Positions 22,708-28,634 of a DNA stretch of 28,634 nucleotides are shown piece after piece. The DNA is from JAHBVY01 sp964415255. GTDB taxonomy: Bacteria > Myxococcota_A > Polyangia > Polyangiales > Polyangiaceae. Positions within the stretch are counted from its first letter, which is position 1; each line of letters starts with the position of its first letter. Location of the stretch: positions 1-28,634 of the forward strand of contig CAYQAC010000060.1 of NCBI GenBank assembly GCA_964415255.1, in the 5' to 3' direction. The translations under genes were made by a program, and so were the position numbers. The notes below the pieces were generated by a model. The model was given only the letters and a program-made list of their open reading frames with translations, was not told the origin of the DNA and did no database searches.

Positions 22708-22782
22708 GATCCGCTCACAGCGCGCGCGAGAGATCCGCTCAGAGCGCTCACAGCGCGCGCGTGAGATCCGCTCACAGCGCGC
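22708..22782. repeat. Tandem repeat between LysM gene and DUF4920-type gene
   Basis: An 18-bp unit (GATCCGCTCACAGCGCGC) at 22708-22725 recurs exactly at 22765-22782. Between them are a variant GATCCGCTCAGAGC at 22732 and a CTCACAGCGCGCGCG at 22747-22761. The array sits between the stop of the DUF4920-type gene (22807) and the start of the LysM gene. Confidence 0.8.
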
Positions 22783-22806
22783 CCATGGGGCGCGTGAGGA
22801 CTCGCG

Positions 22807-23340
22807 TCACTTCTTGAGCGCCACACCGGTCGCCACCAGGGCAAGCTCCGTCGCGCTGCCATCGGGCTGCTTGTTCGCAAAGGTCGCGCCTTCCTCCTCC
22901 AGGTGCTGGACGAAGCGTGGCGTGACTTTCTTCAGCTCAACGACGCCCTGCAGCTTGGCGTGGGCGCCTTGTGAGTCGGTGGGGACGAAGAAGCCGTAGT
23001 CTTTGAAGCTCACGCGACAGGTGGCGGGCTGCTCGGCTGCGCCCTCCACCAGCTCCATCCAGCAGCCCTTGCGGGAGCAGGCGCGGCGCACCTCGGCCTC
23101 CACGTACACCGTCTTGCCCTCGTAGCTCTCGGGCGCGGCGAGCAGGGTCGCGAGCTTCACCGGGGTGACGCCCGCCGCGAGCGGCTCACCATACAGGGTG
23201 TAGCCAGGGGGTAAGGCGTCGGCCGTGGGGGTTGAGGCTGAAGGGGTGGGGGCGGGGGCGTCGGCCCCACCCTGACAAGCGGTGGCGAGCGCCAGCGAGC
23301 TGAGCGTCAGGAGGCTGAAGCTGAGCGCCCAGTGGGACAT
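22807..23340 (-). CDS. DUF4920-type lipoprotein
   Basis: 177 residues from the ATG at 23340 (an ATG at 23349 would add three). The leader SFSLLTLSSLALATAC gives a lipobox with Cys22. After a Pro/Ser/Thr linker, the domain reads YGEPLAAGVTPVKLATLLAA, YEGKTVYVEAEVRRACSRKG, CWMELVEG, CRVSFKDYGFFVPTDSQG, then AKLQGVVELKK. This matches the DUF4920 family as I know it, including its two to three conserved cysteines (CxxKGCW). The role of the family is not established to my knowledge; a small OB-like beta fold near the envelope is likely. The frame extends to 23691, but the added 117 residues are Arg/Pro-rich antisense sequence of the next gene. Confidence 0.85.
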   Translation of the reverse strand: MSHWALSFSLLTLSSLALATACQGGADAPAPTPSASTPTADALPPGYTLYGEPLAAGVTPVKLATLLAAPESYEGKTVYVEAEVRRACSRKGCWMELVEGAAEQPATCRVSFKDYGFFVPTDSQGAHAKLQGVVELKKVTPRFVQHLEEEGATFANKQPDGSATELALVATGVALKK

Positions 23341-23478
23341 TCTAGGCATCGTGGCGGGCACTATAGCGCCAGCGCCTGAGCGCGCACCCTGAGCGGGCGC
23401 GGCGACGCTGAGCTCATCGCCCCGGGGCTCAATGAGCGGGCTGTGGCAGGCGGTCGCTACCCGTGGCAGGGTGCCTGC

Positions 23479-24003
23479 GTGACGGGCGTTGTCTCTCGGT
23501 GGTTCCCTGGCGCCTACGCTGTGTCGCTGGCGGTGGGGTTGTCCGCGGCGCCGGCCGCGGCGCATGAGGCGCACGACGCTGGGCCGCAGACGGCGGTGGC
23601 CGGAGAGTACGTCGAGGGCGCTCACCGGCTGGAGGGGCGGCTGCTCGCGCCGTGCTGCTGGGACACCAGCAAGCAGACGCTGGACATTCACGACTCCCCG
23701 GTGGCAAGCGCGCTAAAGAGCGAGATCCGCACGCGCTTGAGGGCTGGTGAGTCGGCGGAGGCCATTGAGGCTGACTTGGTGCTGCGCTACGGCGAGAAGA
23801 TCCGCGCGGTGCCCGAGGGTAACCCGCTGCGTCGGGTGGGGCTCTTGCTCAGCGTGCTGGTGGCAGGGGCGGGGATCGGCTTGGGGTACAAGCTCGTCGG
23901 CTGGCGCCGGCGGCGCGAGGCCTCGCTCCCCGCGCCTGAAGTCGGCGCCCAGCGCGACGCCTGGGACGACGCGCTCGACGCTGAGCTCGCCCGCGAAGAC
24001 TGA
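23479..24003 (+). CDS. CcmH/NrfF-like cytochrome c biogenesis protein, variant Cys motif
   Basis: 174 residues from a GTG at 23479. A signal peptide ends at AAPAAAHEA. The domain reads LEGRLLAPCCW, then HDSPVASALKSEIRTRLR, AGESAEAIEADLVLRYGEKI and RAVPEGNP, the order of a CcmH/CycL/NrfF domain. A membrane segment follows at about 119-137 and a charged cytoplasmic tail ends it. CcmH normally carries L-R-C-x-x-C and helps keep apocytochrome c haem cysteines reduced for haem attachment. Here the two cysteines are adjacent (Cys59-Cys60), preceded by L-L-A-P. No other ccm gene is visible in the window. It is divergent from the DUF4920-type gene across about 140 bp. Confidence 0.85.
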   Translation: MTGVVSRWFPGAYAVSLAVGLSAAPAAAHEAHDAGPQTAVAGEYVEGAHRLEGRLLAPCCWDTSKQTLDIHDSPVASALKSEIRTRLRAGESAEAIEADLVLRYGEKIRAVPEGNPLRRVGLLLSVLVAGAGIGLGYKLVGWRRRREASLPAPEVGAQRDAWDDALDAELARED

Positions 24004-24023
24004 TTGGCTTGGCTGAGGAGCTA

Positions 24024-24038
24024 GTCAGCAAAGCTGAC
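24024..24038. repeat. GTCAG-N5-CTGAC palindrome
   Basis: GTCAG, spacer CAAAG, CTGAC, flanked by A and T so that the symmetry extends to 6 bp per arm. It lies 21 bp after the stop of the CcmH-like gene, in the gap to a convergent gene. Confidence 0.8.
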
Positions 24039-24098
24039 TGCGACGCAGTTGACAGTGAAGCTGTCCGGTTGTCGGCTAGGCGCACCAGCAGCGCTGAG

Positions 24099-24178
24099 CC
24101 GTCTGGTGGCAAACTGATCGGCGCTCCAGACGACAAGCGGTTTACCGTTTGTCGTCCTCAAGTCATGGGCTAGAGCGG
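24099..24178. repeat. Composite of two dispersed repeat families
   Basis: 24099-24126 is 28 bp repeated exactly at 24254-24281. It is followed by a 50-bp element (24129-24178) related to 7615-7664. Its first 28 nt (24129-24156) form a near-perfect palindrome: GACGACAAGCGGT, TT, ACCGTTTGTCGTC, 12 of 13 pairs plus one G-T. Confidence 0.8.
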
Positions 24179-24204
24179 TGCGAAGTGGAGCAGCGGCGAG
24201 CAGA

Positions 24205-24284
24205 GGACCAGGGAAACCGAGCCCTCGCCCCGCATGGGGGCGGTTTCCCTGGTCCGTCTGGTGGCAAACTGATCGGCGCTCTAG
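24205..24284. repeat. 15-bp inverted repeat merged with a dispersed repeat
   Basis: GGACCAGGGAAACCG at 24205-24219 and its exact reverse complement at 24241-24255 enclose 21 nt that hold a smaller CCCC-GCAT-GGGG hairpin. The right arm is part of the 47-bp repeat (24284 down to 24238) also found at 19611-19657. The end overlaps the stop codon of the following minus-strand gene (24281-24283). It may act as a bidirectional transcript-end structure, but no T-run is present. Confidence 0.75.
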
Positions 24285-25141
24285 TTGCAGTCTGAGCCGA
24301 TCACCTGCAGCGACCACTCCTCACAGCTTGTACCGCCGGCGTAGCGGACCTCAACGTAGTAGTCCGTTGTGTCGCTCAGGGAGGGGAAGTCTAAAGCGAT
24401 GGTGGTGAAGACGCTCTCATCGACGCCGGGGCCCGCGGTCGACGAGGCGAGCAGCGTGCCGCAGCTTCGCCACAGGTGCAGATCGTAGTTCATGCCTGAC
24501 GGCACGCTGAGCATCACCTCACCCAGTATGTCACCGGCACACACAGAGCACTCCTCCGCCGTGAGGCGGAACCAAGCAGAGCCCGTGCCGCGCCGCTCGG
24601 CGACCAAGACAGCGCTCGCCGCGGGACACAAGAAGCCGCAGCTCGCGTCGCCGCAGTGGCTCGTGACGAAGCTGGCCGTGGCGCAGGTGTTGAGCGGCGT
24701 CGCAGGATCGCAGCCTGGGGTGCCCCCGCTGCCACCGGAGCCGCTGGTGCCACCGGAGCCGCTGGTACCACCGGAGCCGCTGGTGGCACCAGAGCCGCTG
24801 CTGCCGCCAGAGCCGCCGACGCCACCGACGCCGCCGACGCCACCGACGCCACCGACGCCACCGACGCCGCCGACGCCGCCGACGCCGCCGACGCCGCCAA
24901 TGGCTCCTGTCGCGCCGTTGCCACCGCTGGCTCCCGTCGCGCCGTTGCCACCGCTGGCTCCCGTCGCGCCGTTGCCACCCTGAGCGCCTTGGCCAGCTGT
25001 GGCGCCGCTCCCCGCGGTGCCCCCATCACCCCCCTCACCAGGGGTGATCTTAGGGTCTGACAGATCACCGCCGCTGGCGCAGCCCACCAGCCACACCAGG
25101 CCCAACGAACCGCTCACGAACCGCCACTTTAAGCTCGCCAT
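24281..25141 (-). CDS. Lipoprotein with long Gly-rich repeat linker
   Basis: 286 residues from the ATG at 25141 (an upstream GTG at 25177 is less likely). The leader SLKWRFVSGSLGLVWLVGC gives a lipobox with Cys at about residue 20. Residues 30-145 are a low-complexity linker made of GGNGATGAS units, then nine or more G-G-V units, then SGSGGT units. The C-terminal 140 residues begin with a Cys-rich stretch (CDPATPLNTCATASFVTSHCGDASCGFLC). A beta-sandwich-like domain follows (GSAWFRLTAEE, VPSGMNYDLHLWRSCG, TTDYYVEVRYAGGT) resembling bacterial pre-peptidase C-terminal-type domains. Surface-exposed lipoproteins with such Gly linkers are common in Polyangia. It is probably a cell-surface protein; the ligand is unknown. 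Confidence 0.85.
   Translation of the reverse strand: MASLKWRFVSGSLGLVWLVGCASGGDLSDPKITPGEGGDGGTAGSGATAGQGAQGGNGATGASGGNGATGASGGNGATGAIGGVGGVGGVGGVGGVGGVGGVGGVGGVGGSGGSSGSGATSGSGGTSGSGGTSGSGGSGGTPGCDPATPLNTCATASFVTSHCGDASCGFLCPAASAVLVAERRGTGSAWFRLTAEECSVCAGDILGEVMLSVPSGMNYDLHLWRSCGTLLASSTAGPGVDESVFTTIALDFPSLSDTTDYYVEVRYAGGTSCEEWSLQVIGSDCN
24721..24999 (-). repeat. Coding tandem repeats of the Gly-rich linker
   Basis: Three different in-frame arrays follow one another. Near 24735-24800 is an 18-bp unit with GAGCCGCTGGT. At about 24815-24900 there is a run of CCGACGCCR 9-mers. At about 24905-24985 three copies of a 30-bp unit end in CCGTCGCGCCGTTGCCACC. They encode SGSGGT, GGV and NGATGASGG units. 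Unit lengths are multiples of three, so copy-number change keeps the frame. Confidence 0.85.
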
Positions 25142-25264
25142 CCTGGCTTGGTATACTGGAACCACGCGAGCGCGCACGTCGAAGCGACGTGCTCAATGGT
25201 CGATCCGCAGAACCACCGACCGGCCCGGGGAGCTTGCGTGGGCTCAACGCGAGGCGGCGCGCCT

Positions 25265-25307
25265 GTCAGCGTGCTCGGCAGACCACTGGAGTGGTGAGCA
25301 CGCTGAC
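25265..25307 (-). terminator. 12-bp perfect inverted repeat after the radical SAM gene
   Basis: GTCAGCGTGCTC (25265-25276) and GAGCACGCTGAC (25296-25307) are perfectly complementary around a 19-nt loop that itself contains CCAC-TGGA-GTGG. It starts 5 nt after the stop codon (25313-25315) in transcript direction. No T-run follows, so a Rho-independent terminator is not proven; an RNA 3'-end stabiliser is an alternative. The outer GTCAG/CTGAC arms match the dispersed palindrome of this window. Confidence 0.65.
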
Positions 25308-25312
25308 GCCAC

Positions 25313-27181
25313 TCACCCGTCAGTCTCACTGCCTGCCGTGGCGCCCGCTGCACCGGACGGCGCAGCGGGTGGTGGGGGCAACGGCCGCAGCTCGCTCACG
25401 CCGTTCATTTCAGCGTAGCCCCGGCGTACACCGAAGCAGCGCGCGCTCGCGCTGCACGACTGGCAGGCCTCCGCCTTGATGAACTCCCCTTCGCCTTCAC
25501 CGGGCGGCAAGGCCGCGCTCGGCAGGTAGCTCTGCATGCTGGGGGGCACCAGGCAGAGCGGGATCCCGCACATCGACTCGAAGCCGCTCACGCGGAGCCC
25601 CCACTTGTGCGCCAGGTTGAGGCCGGTCACCAAGGCAGGCATCACGCGGGTGTAGGAGGGGATGAGCGCGCGATCGCGGGGCACCTGATCGGTGGAGGGC
25701 GCCACGAAGGAGACGGACAGGGTGGCGCGTGGCCAGCGCTCGCTGATGAGCCGCACGAGCGCTGGGAACTCGTGGAAATTCAGCTCGCAGAACACGAAGT
25801 TGAGCGTGAGTGACAGCTGGGTCAGGTGAGCCGCGTCAAGTCCGGCGACCGTCTGTTCGAAGGTGCCAGGGGCGGCGGTGATCTGATCTGAGATCTCAGC
25901 GGTAGCGCCGTGCAGCGACACGAACAGCTTGTCGACCCCCGCGTCGACAAGCTGTTCGAGCAGGCCTGGCTGCGTGAGGCGGGTGGCGTTGGTCTGGACC
26001 TCCAGCGCGCTCACGCCCGCTGCCCGCGCGAACCGCGCGTAGTCAGGGAGGCGCGGGTTCAGCGTCGGCTCACCCCCAGACAGCGCGAGCCGCGCACCGA
26101 CGCGCCCCGCCTCCAGCAAGGCCTCGTGGATCTGAGCTTCACTTGCACCAGGCAGGTGGGTCGAGACGAAGCAGAAGTGGCAGCGCTGATTGCACTGATA
26201 GTTGACCCGCACCGTGTACGACGGGACCACTTCGTCGTCGACGCGCGCGACCTCACGCGACACCAGCTCACGGGCGATCTGATCGTCGATCGACGAGATG
26301 ACGCTCAGGCGCCGGCGCAGCCGATCTTCCTGGATGGGCTTCAGGGTGGCGATGAGCCCCGGCTCGCGCGCGGCGAAGGGGGCGGCCAGGCCAGGGCAGC
26401 GATCGCCGACCTCGCAGCTGGCGCAGGCAGGGGCGCGGACAAAGCCGGGGCGGGTTCCCCCGCCGGGGGTGAGCGCGAACAGGTGGGCGACCCGCTGCGG
26501 CTTCGGGAAGGCGCAAGGCGGGAGGGTGGCGTCTTGCGCCACACGCACGCGCAGCCCCGTGACGCGCGCGCCCTCGGCCAGCCGCGTGATCGCCTCCGCG
26601 GCATCTGCGACGCGACACAGCTGCTCGGGGCGCGGGCCTCCGCTGGGGATGCGGACGACCAGCGCCTGGACCTCAAGCGCTGCCTCCACCAGGCGCTGAG
26701 CTAGGGTAGGCAGTGAGGCACGCGTACTCTCAGTGACGGGGACGGCGAGCTCGACGGCGACGCCCGCCGCGGTGAGCGCGCGGAGCCCCGCCAGCGCTGC
26801 TGCGAAGCCGCCAGCGTCACGCGTGGTGTGGTCCGCGGCGTCTCCCCAACCGGGTAGGTGCACTCGGGCCAAATCGAGCCCTGAGCGCGCCAGCGCCTGC
26901 GCGCGTTCGGCGCTGAGTAGGGTGGCGTTGGTCTCAAGCACGACGCGGGGCGCGCCGCGCACCTTGGCCAGCTTCACCAACTGCGGGAGATCGCGGCGCA
27001 GGGTCGGCTCACCTCCGGTGAGCACCAGCTCTCGGGGCGCCTGCGCGGCGGCTTGGGCCACCCGCAGCGGCGCGCCGCGTAGCCAATCGGGGCGCTCTGT
27101 GGGTCGGCGCGCGTCGCAGAACAGGCAGTTCTGGTTACAGGTCTCGGTGATCCCCACCCGGACAACCTGCTGCCCAGCCAC
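25313..27181 (-). CDS. Protein with two complete radical SAM modules
   Basis: 622 residues. Two radical SAM cores are present in one chain: C15-x3-C19-x2-C22 (CNQNCLFC) and C330-x3-C334-x2-C337 (CNQRCHFC). Each is followed by the SAM amino-group motif G-G-E-P (56-59 and 369-372) and a V-L-E-T-N-A-T / V-Q-T-N-A-T strand. Each half then ends in a C-x2-C-x5-C cluster (C253, C256, C262; C573, C576, C582) with another Cys upstream (C223; C538 and C543). That is consistent with one auxiliary iron-sulfur cluster of SPASM/twitch type per half. The spacings are nearly equal in the two halves (238 and 243 residues from first to last cluster), which shows an internal duplication. The tail is Pro/Ala-rich. 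The start is GTG at 27181, 4 nt after the preceding stop, so it is co-translated with that gene. The substrate is unknown; SPASM/twitch relatives modify peptides, proteins or sugars. Confidence 0.92.
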   Translation of the reverse strand: MAGQQVVRVGITETCNQNCLFCDARRPTERPDWLRGAPLRVAQAAAQAPRELVLTGGEPTLRRDLPQLVKLAKVRGAPRVVLETNATLLSAERAQALARSGLDLARVHLPGWGDAADHTTRDAGGFAAALAGLRALTAAGVAVELAVPVTESTRASLPTLAQRLVEAALEVQALVVRIPSGGPRPEQLCRVADAAEAITRLAEGARVTGLRVRVAQDATLPPCAFPKPQRVAHLFALTPGGGTRPGFVRAPACASCEVGDRCPGLAAPFAAREPGLIATLKPIQEDRLRRRLSVISSIDDQIARELVSREVARVDDEVVPSYTVRVNYQCNQRCHFCFVSTHLPGASEAQIHEALLEAGRVGARLALSGGEPTLNPRLPDYARFARAAGVSALEVQTNATRLTQPGLLEQLVDAGVDKLFVSLHGATAEISDQITAAPGTFEQTVAGLDAAHLTQLSLTLNFVFCELNFHEFPALVRLISERWPRATLSVSFVAPSTDQVPRDRALIPSYTRVMPALVTGLNLAHKWGLRVSGFESMCGIPLCLVPPSMQSYLPSAALPPGEGEGEFIKAEACQSCSASARCFGVRRGYAEMNGVSELRPLPPPPAAPSGAAGATAGSETDG

Positions 27182-27185
27182 CCGC

Positions 27186-28094
27186 TCAGCCCCCCGCGCT
27201 CACTGAGCGGGCGGCCTCGATGGCGCTCGCTGCGGCCCGTTCGTGAGCGACGTCCCAGCCGAGCACACGCATGGTCCCGCGCACCATCGCTGTCTGTTCG
27301 GACGTCTGACTACGTAGGTCGCTCACCACCTGGGTGAGGTAGGTGAGCGAGACCCAGCTCGCTACGGGTGGGGGGAGCGCGCGGAACAGCAGCTCCGCTT
27401 CGCGCGCGACCACCCCGGCGGGGTCCGCGCCGCCACGGCGCAGCCCCCGATAGCTGCTCAGCACCGCATCCGAGGCGGCCGCGATCTCGCTGGCACTGAA
27501 GCCACCCGCGCGAAATGCGTCGTAGGCGCGCTCGACGTTGGCGACGCTGAAGGGGCTCGCGCCCGACTCGCCCTGCGCGACCAGGGCCTCAAGCGCCTGC
27601 GCCAGCTCGCGAGCGCGACGCATCCAGAGCGGCGCGCTCGCGGGGAGCGCTTGGGCTTCACCGCTCGGGTAGGCAGCCGCCTGAGCCAGCTCGGGGTGAG
27701 GCGCGGGAGTTACAGGATGAACCGCGGCGCTCGCCTGGGTGGCGGCCTGTGGCCGCGCCTGGGTGCTGCTCTCGAGGGTGTGGCTCAGCGGCAGCAGCGA
27801 GCTCGCTGGGCGCGCCCCAGAGACGATAAGCGGCACCTCCAGGGTGCGCTGATCGCTGTGTGGGGTGAGCCCGCTCTGCCTGATGAGCCCACCTTGAGCG
27901 ATGGGCAAGCGCGGCTCCGTGGGCTCTTCACGGCTCTGCCGCTCCGTCAGCTGCTCGGTGCTACTTGGCCGCTCCGTCAGTTGCTCGAAGGTGTTGTGGC
28001 GTTCGGTGGGCGGCAGCGCGTCCGCGTCGAGGGGGCCTCCTCCGCTTGTGTCGTCAAGGGAGCCCAAGGTGGGGACGTCGGTCCGGCGCGTCAT
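27186..28094 (-). CDS. Unrecognised protein upstream of the double radical SAM gene
   Basis: 302 residues from the ATG at 28094; a longer frame to 28154 adds 20 residues without better support. The first 150 residues are low-complexity and charged or Pro/Ala/Ser-rich. They include a short internal duplication (two copies of EQLTER, from the CCGCTCCGTCAG DNA repeat). From about residue 155 to the end it is alpha-helical: WMRRARELAQALEALVAQGE, VERAYDAFRAGGFSASEIAA, then a segment ending ASAIEAARSVSAGG. There is no signal peptide, Cys cluster or membrane segment. It lies 4 nt before the radical SAM start and may be its partner or substrate carrier, which is inference only. I do not recognise a family. 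Confidence 0.75.
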   Translation of the reverse strand: MTRRTDVPTLGSLDDTSGGGPLDADALPPTERHNTFEQLTERPSSTEQLTERQSREEPTEPRLPIAQGGLIRQSGLTPHSDQRTLEVPLIVSGARPASSLLPLSHTLESSTQARPQAATQASAAVHPVTPAPHPELAQAAAYPSGEAQALPASAPLWMRRARELAQALEALVAQGESGASPFSVANVERAYDAFRAGGFSASEIAAASDAVLSSYRGLRRGGADPAGVVAREAELLFRALPPPVASWVSLTYLTQVVSDLRSQTSEQTAMVRGTMRVLGWDVAHERAAASAIEAARSVSAGG

Positions 28095-28172
28095 GGGGTG
28101 GCATCTTGCCACGGTCCATCGCTGGTGCACGAGGGGGGTGTCTCTCGGCGTCACGAGGCGCTCCCACGAAGC

Positions 28173-28634
28173 TCAATCCTCTTGTGCCACGCCGTAGTGA
28201 TGCGCGAGCTGCGCCGCGCTGTAGCGGTGCTCACGGCCGATGGGGCAGGCGTCGCGCGCCGCGACCCACAGCCGCCAGTGGGCGGCGATCCCGCGCTGAC
28301 CCAGGGCGCTTAGGGAGGAGCCGCTCTGGCGCTCCGTGGTGCGCCGCGCGTGGTCGAACGCCGCCCGACACGGCGCCGCACAGCCCACGCAAGGCGCTGA
28401 CGCCACGCCGCGCGCCGCGAGATCCACGCTGGCTGGCTCCGCACGATCGTCGCTGAGTAGGTACCCAGGAGGGAAGACGACCAGCGCCCTGAGGCCAAAC
28501 CAAGGGCCGTACACGGGGTGCACCGCGAGTCCAGCGGGCCCCAGGTGGCACAGTCCAAGGCACTCAGCGACGCACTGAAGCGGCAGCACGGGGGTGCCGC
28601 GGTGGGCCCACAGGGTGCGCACCTGGGCACCTGG
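28173..28634 (-). CDS. MMACHC-like (cobalamin-processing) protein, 5' partial
   Basis: The frame stays open to the end of the window, so the N-terminus is missing; about 153 residues are visible. The wording HPVYGPWFGLRALVVFPPG recalls the MMACHC segment around H-P-x-Y/F-G-G-W-F-A-x-R-G-V. The C-terminal HWRLWVAARDACPIGREHRYS recalls the MMACHC HWRDW...RDAVTPQERYS segment. A C-V-G-C-A-A-P-C cluster lies between, as in the iron-sulfur-like Cys patch of QueG/MMACHC relatives. MMACHC-type proteins bind cobalamin and remove its upper ligand. The assignment rests on motif recall without an alignment. It precedes the unrecognised gene by 78 bp in the same direction. Confidence 0.6.
   Translation of the reverse strand, partial: PGAQVRTLWAHRGTPVLPLQCVAECLGLCHLGPAGLAVHPVYGPWFGLRALVVFPPGYLLSDDRAEPASVDLAARGVASAPCVGCAAPCRAAFDHARRTTERQSGSSLSALGQRGIAAHWRLWVAARDACPIGREHRYSAAQLAHHYGVAQED

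Noticed and set aside
24721..24999. CRISPR-like array
   Set aside because: Units are short, contiguous, in frame and encode a Gly-rich linker; there are no unique spacers.
25910..26704. 264-residue plus-strand frame inside the double radical SAM gene
   Set aside because: Arg/Gln/Ala-rich antisense shadow; the minus frame has all catalytic motifs.
27186..28094. RiPP precursor for the radical SAM enzyme
   Set aside because: The protein is 302 residues with a helical C-half and no leader/core pattern; no short precursor-like frame is seen nearby.
1..28634. tRNA or rRNA genes
   Set aside because: No cloverleaf with conserved T-loop words and no rRNA-like conserved blocks were noticed on either strand.

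Overview
The window looks like a chromosomal segment of a high-GC Gram-negative bacterium, most likely a member of the Myxococcota. The evidence is strong third-position GC bias, many lipobox lipoproteins with Pro/Ala- or Gly-rich linkers, a very large TPR protein, a CcmH-type protein with a variant Cys motif, and domains frequent in that phylum. No rRNA, tRNA, CRISPR array, transposase or integrase was found. The species assignment is inference.

Layout, left to right. (1) 1-4.4 kb: a 5'-truncated TPR-like protein, a membrane-anchored Ala-rich protein, a small hypothetical protein, a DUF4846-type lipoprotein and a parvulin-type peptidyl-prolyl isomerase lipoprotein. (2) 4.6-7.6 kb: three minus-strand paralogous zinc-ribbon membrane proteins, two of them translationally coupled. 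(3) 7.7-18.6 kb: one uninterrupted 3,623-residue protein made almost entirely of TPR-like helical repeats. (4) 18.7-24.0 kb: a bile acid:sodium symporter family transporter, a class I methyltransferase, two neighbouring alpha/beta-hydrolase-like secreted proteins (one lipoprotein, one with LysM), a DUF4920-type lipoprotein and a CcmH-like cytochrome c biogenesis protein. (5) 24.3-28.6 kb: a Gly-rich repeat lipoprotein, then a minus-strand group holding a 5'-truncated MMACHC-like protein, an unrecognised protein and a protein with two complete radical SAM modules.

Most genes are exported or membrane-bound. The window therefore reads as envelope functions (folding, cytochrome maturation, surface lipoproteins, wall-binding hydrolase) around a giant cytoplasmic-looking scaffold. 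The last three genes may form an iron-sulfur/cobalamin-flavoured operon.

The most unusual content is non-coding. At least nine copies of a 15-bp palindrome, GTCAG-N5-CTGAC, cluster at convergent gene ends, overlap stop codons, and also sit inside a disordered linker of the giant protein. A second family, about 50 bp with a 28-nt palindrome core, and a third of about 47 bp recur between genes. Several intergenic gaps also carry their own short local tandem duplication. With the double radical SAM enzyme and a hairpin that buries a start codon, these are the best candidates for undescribed biology here.
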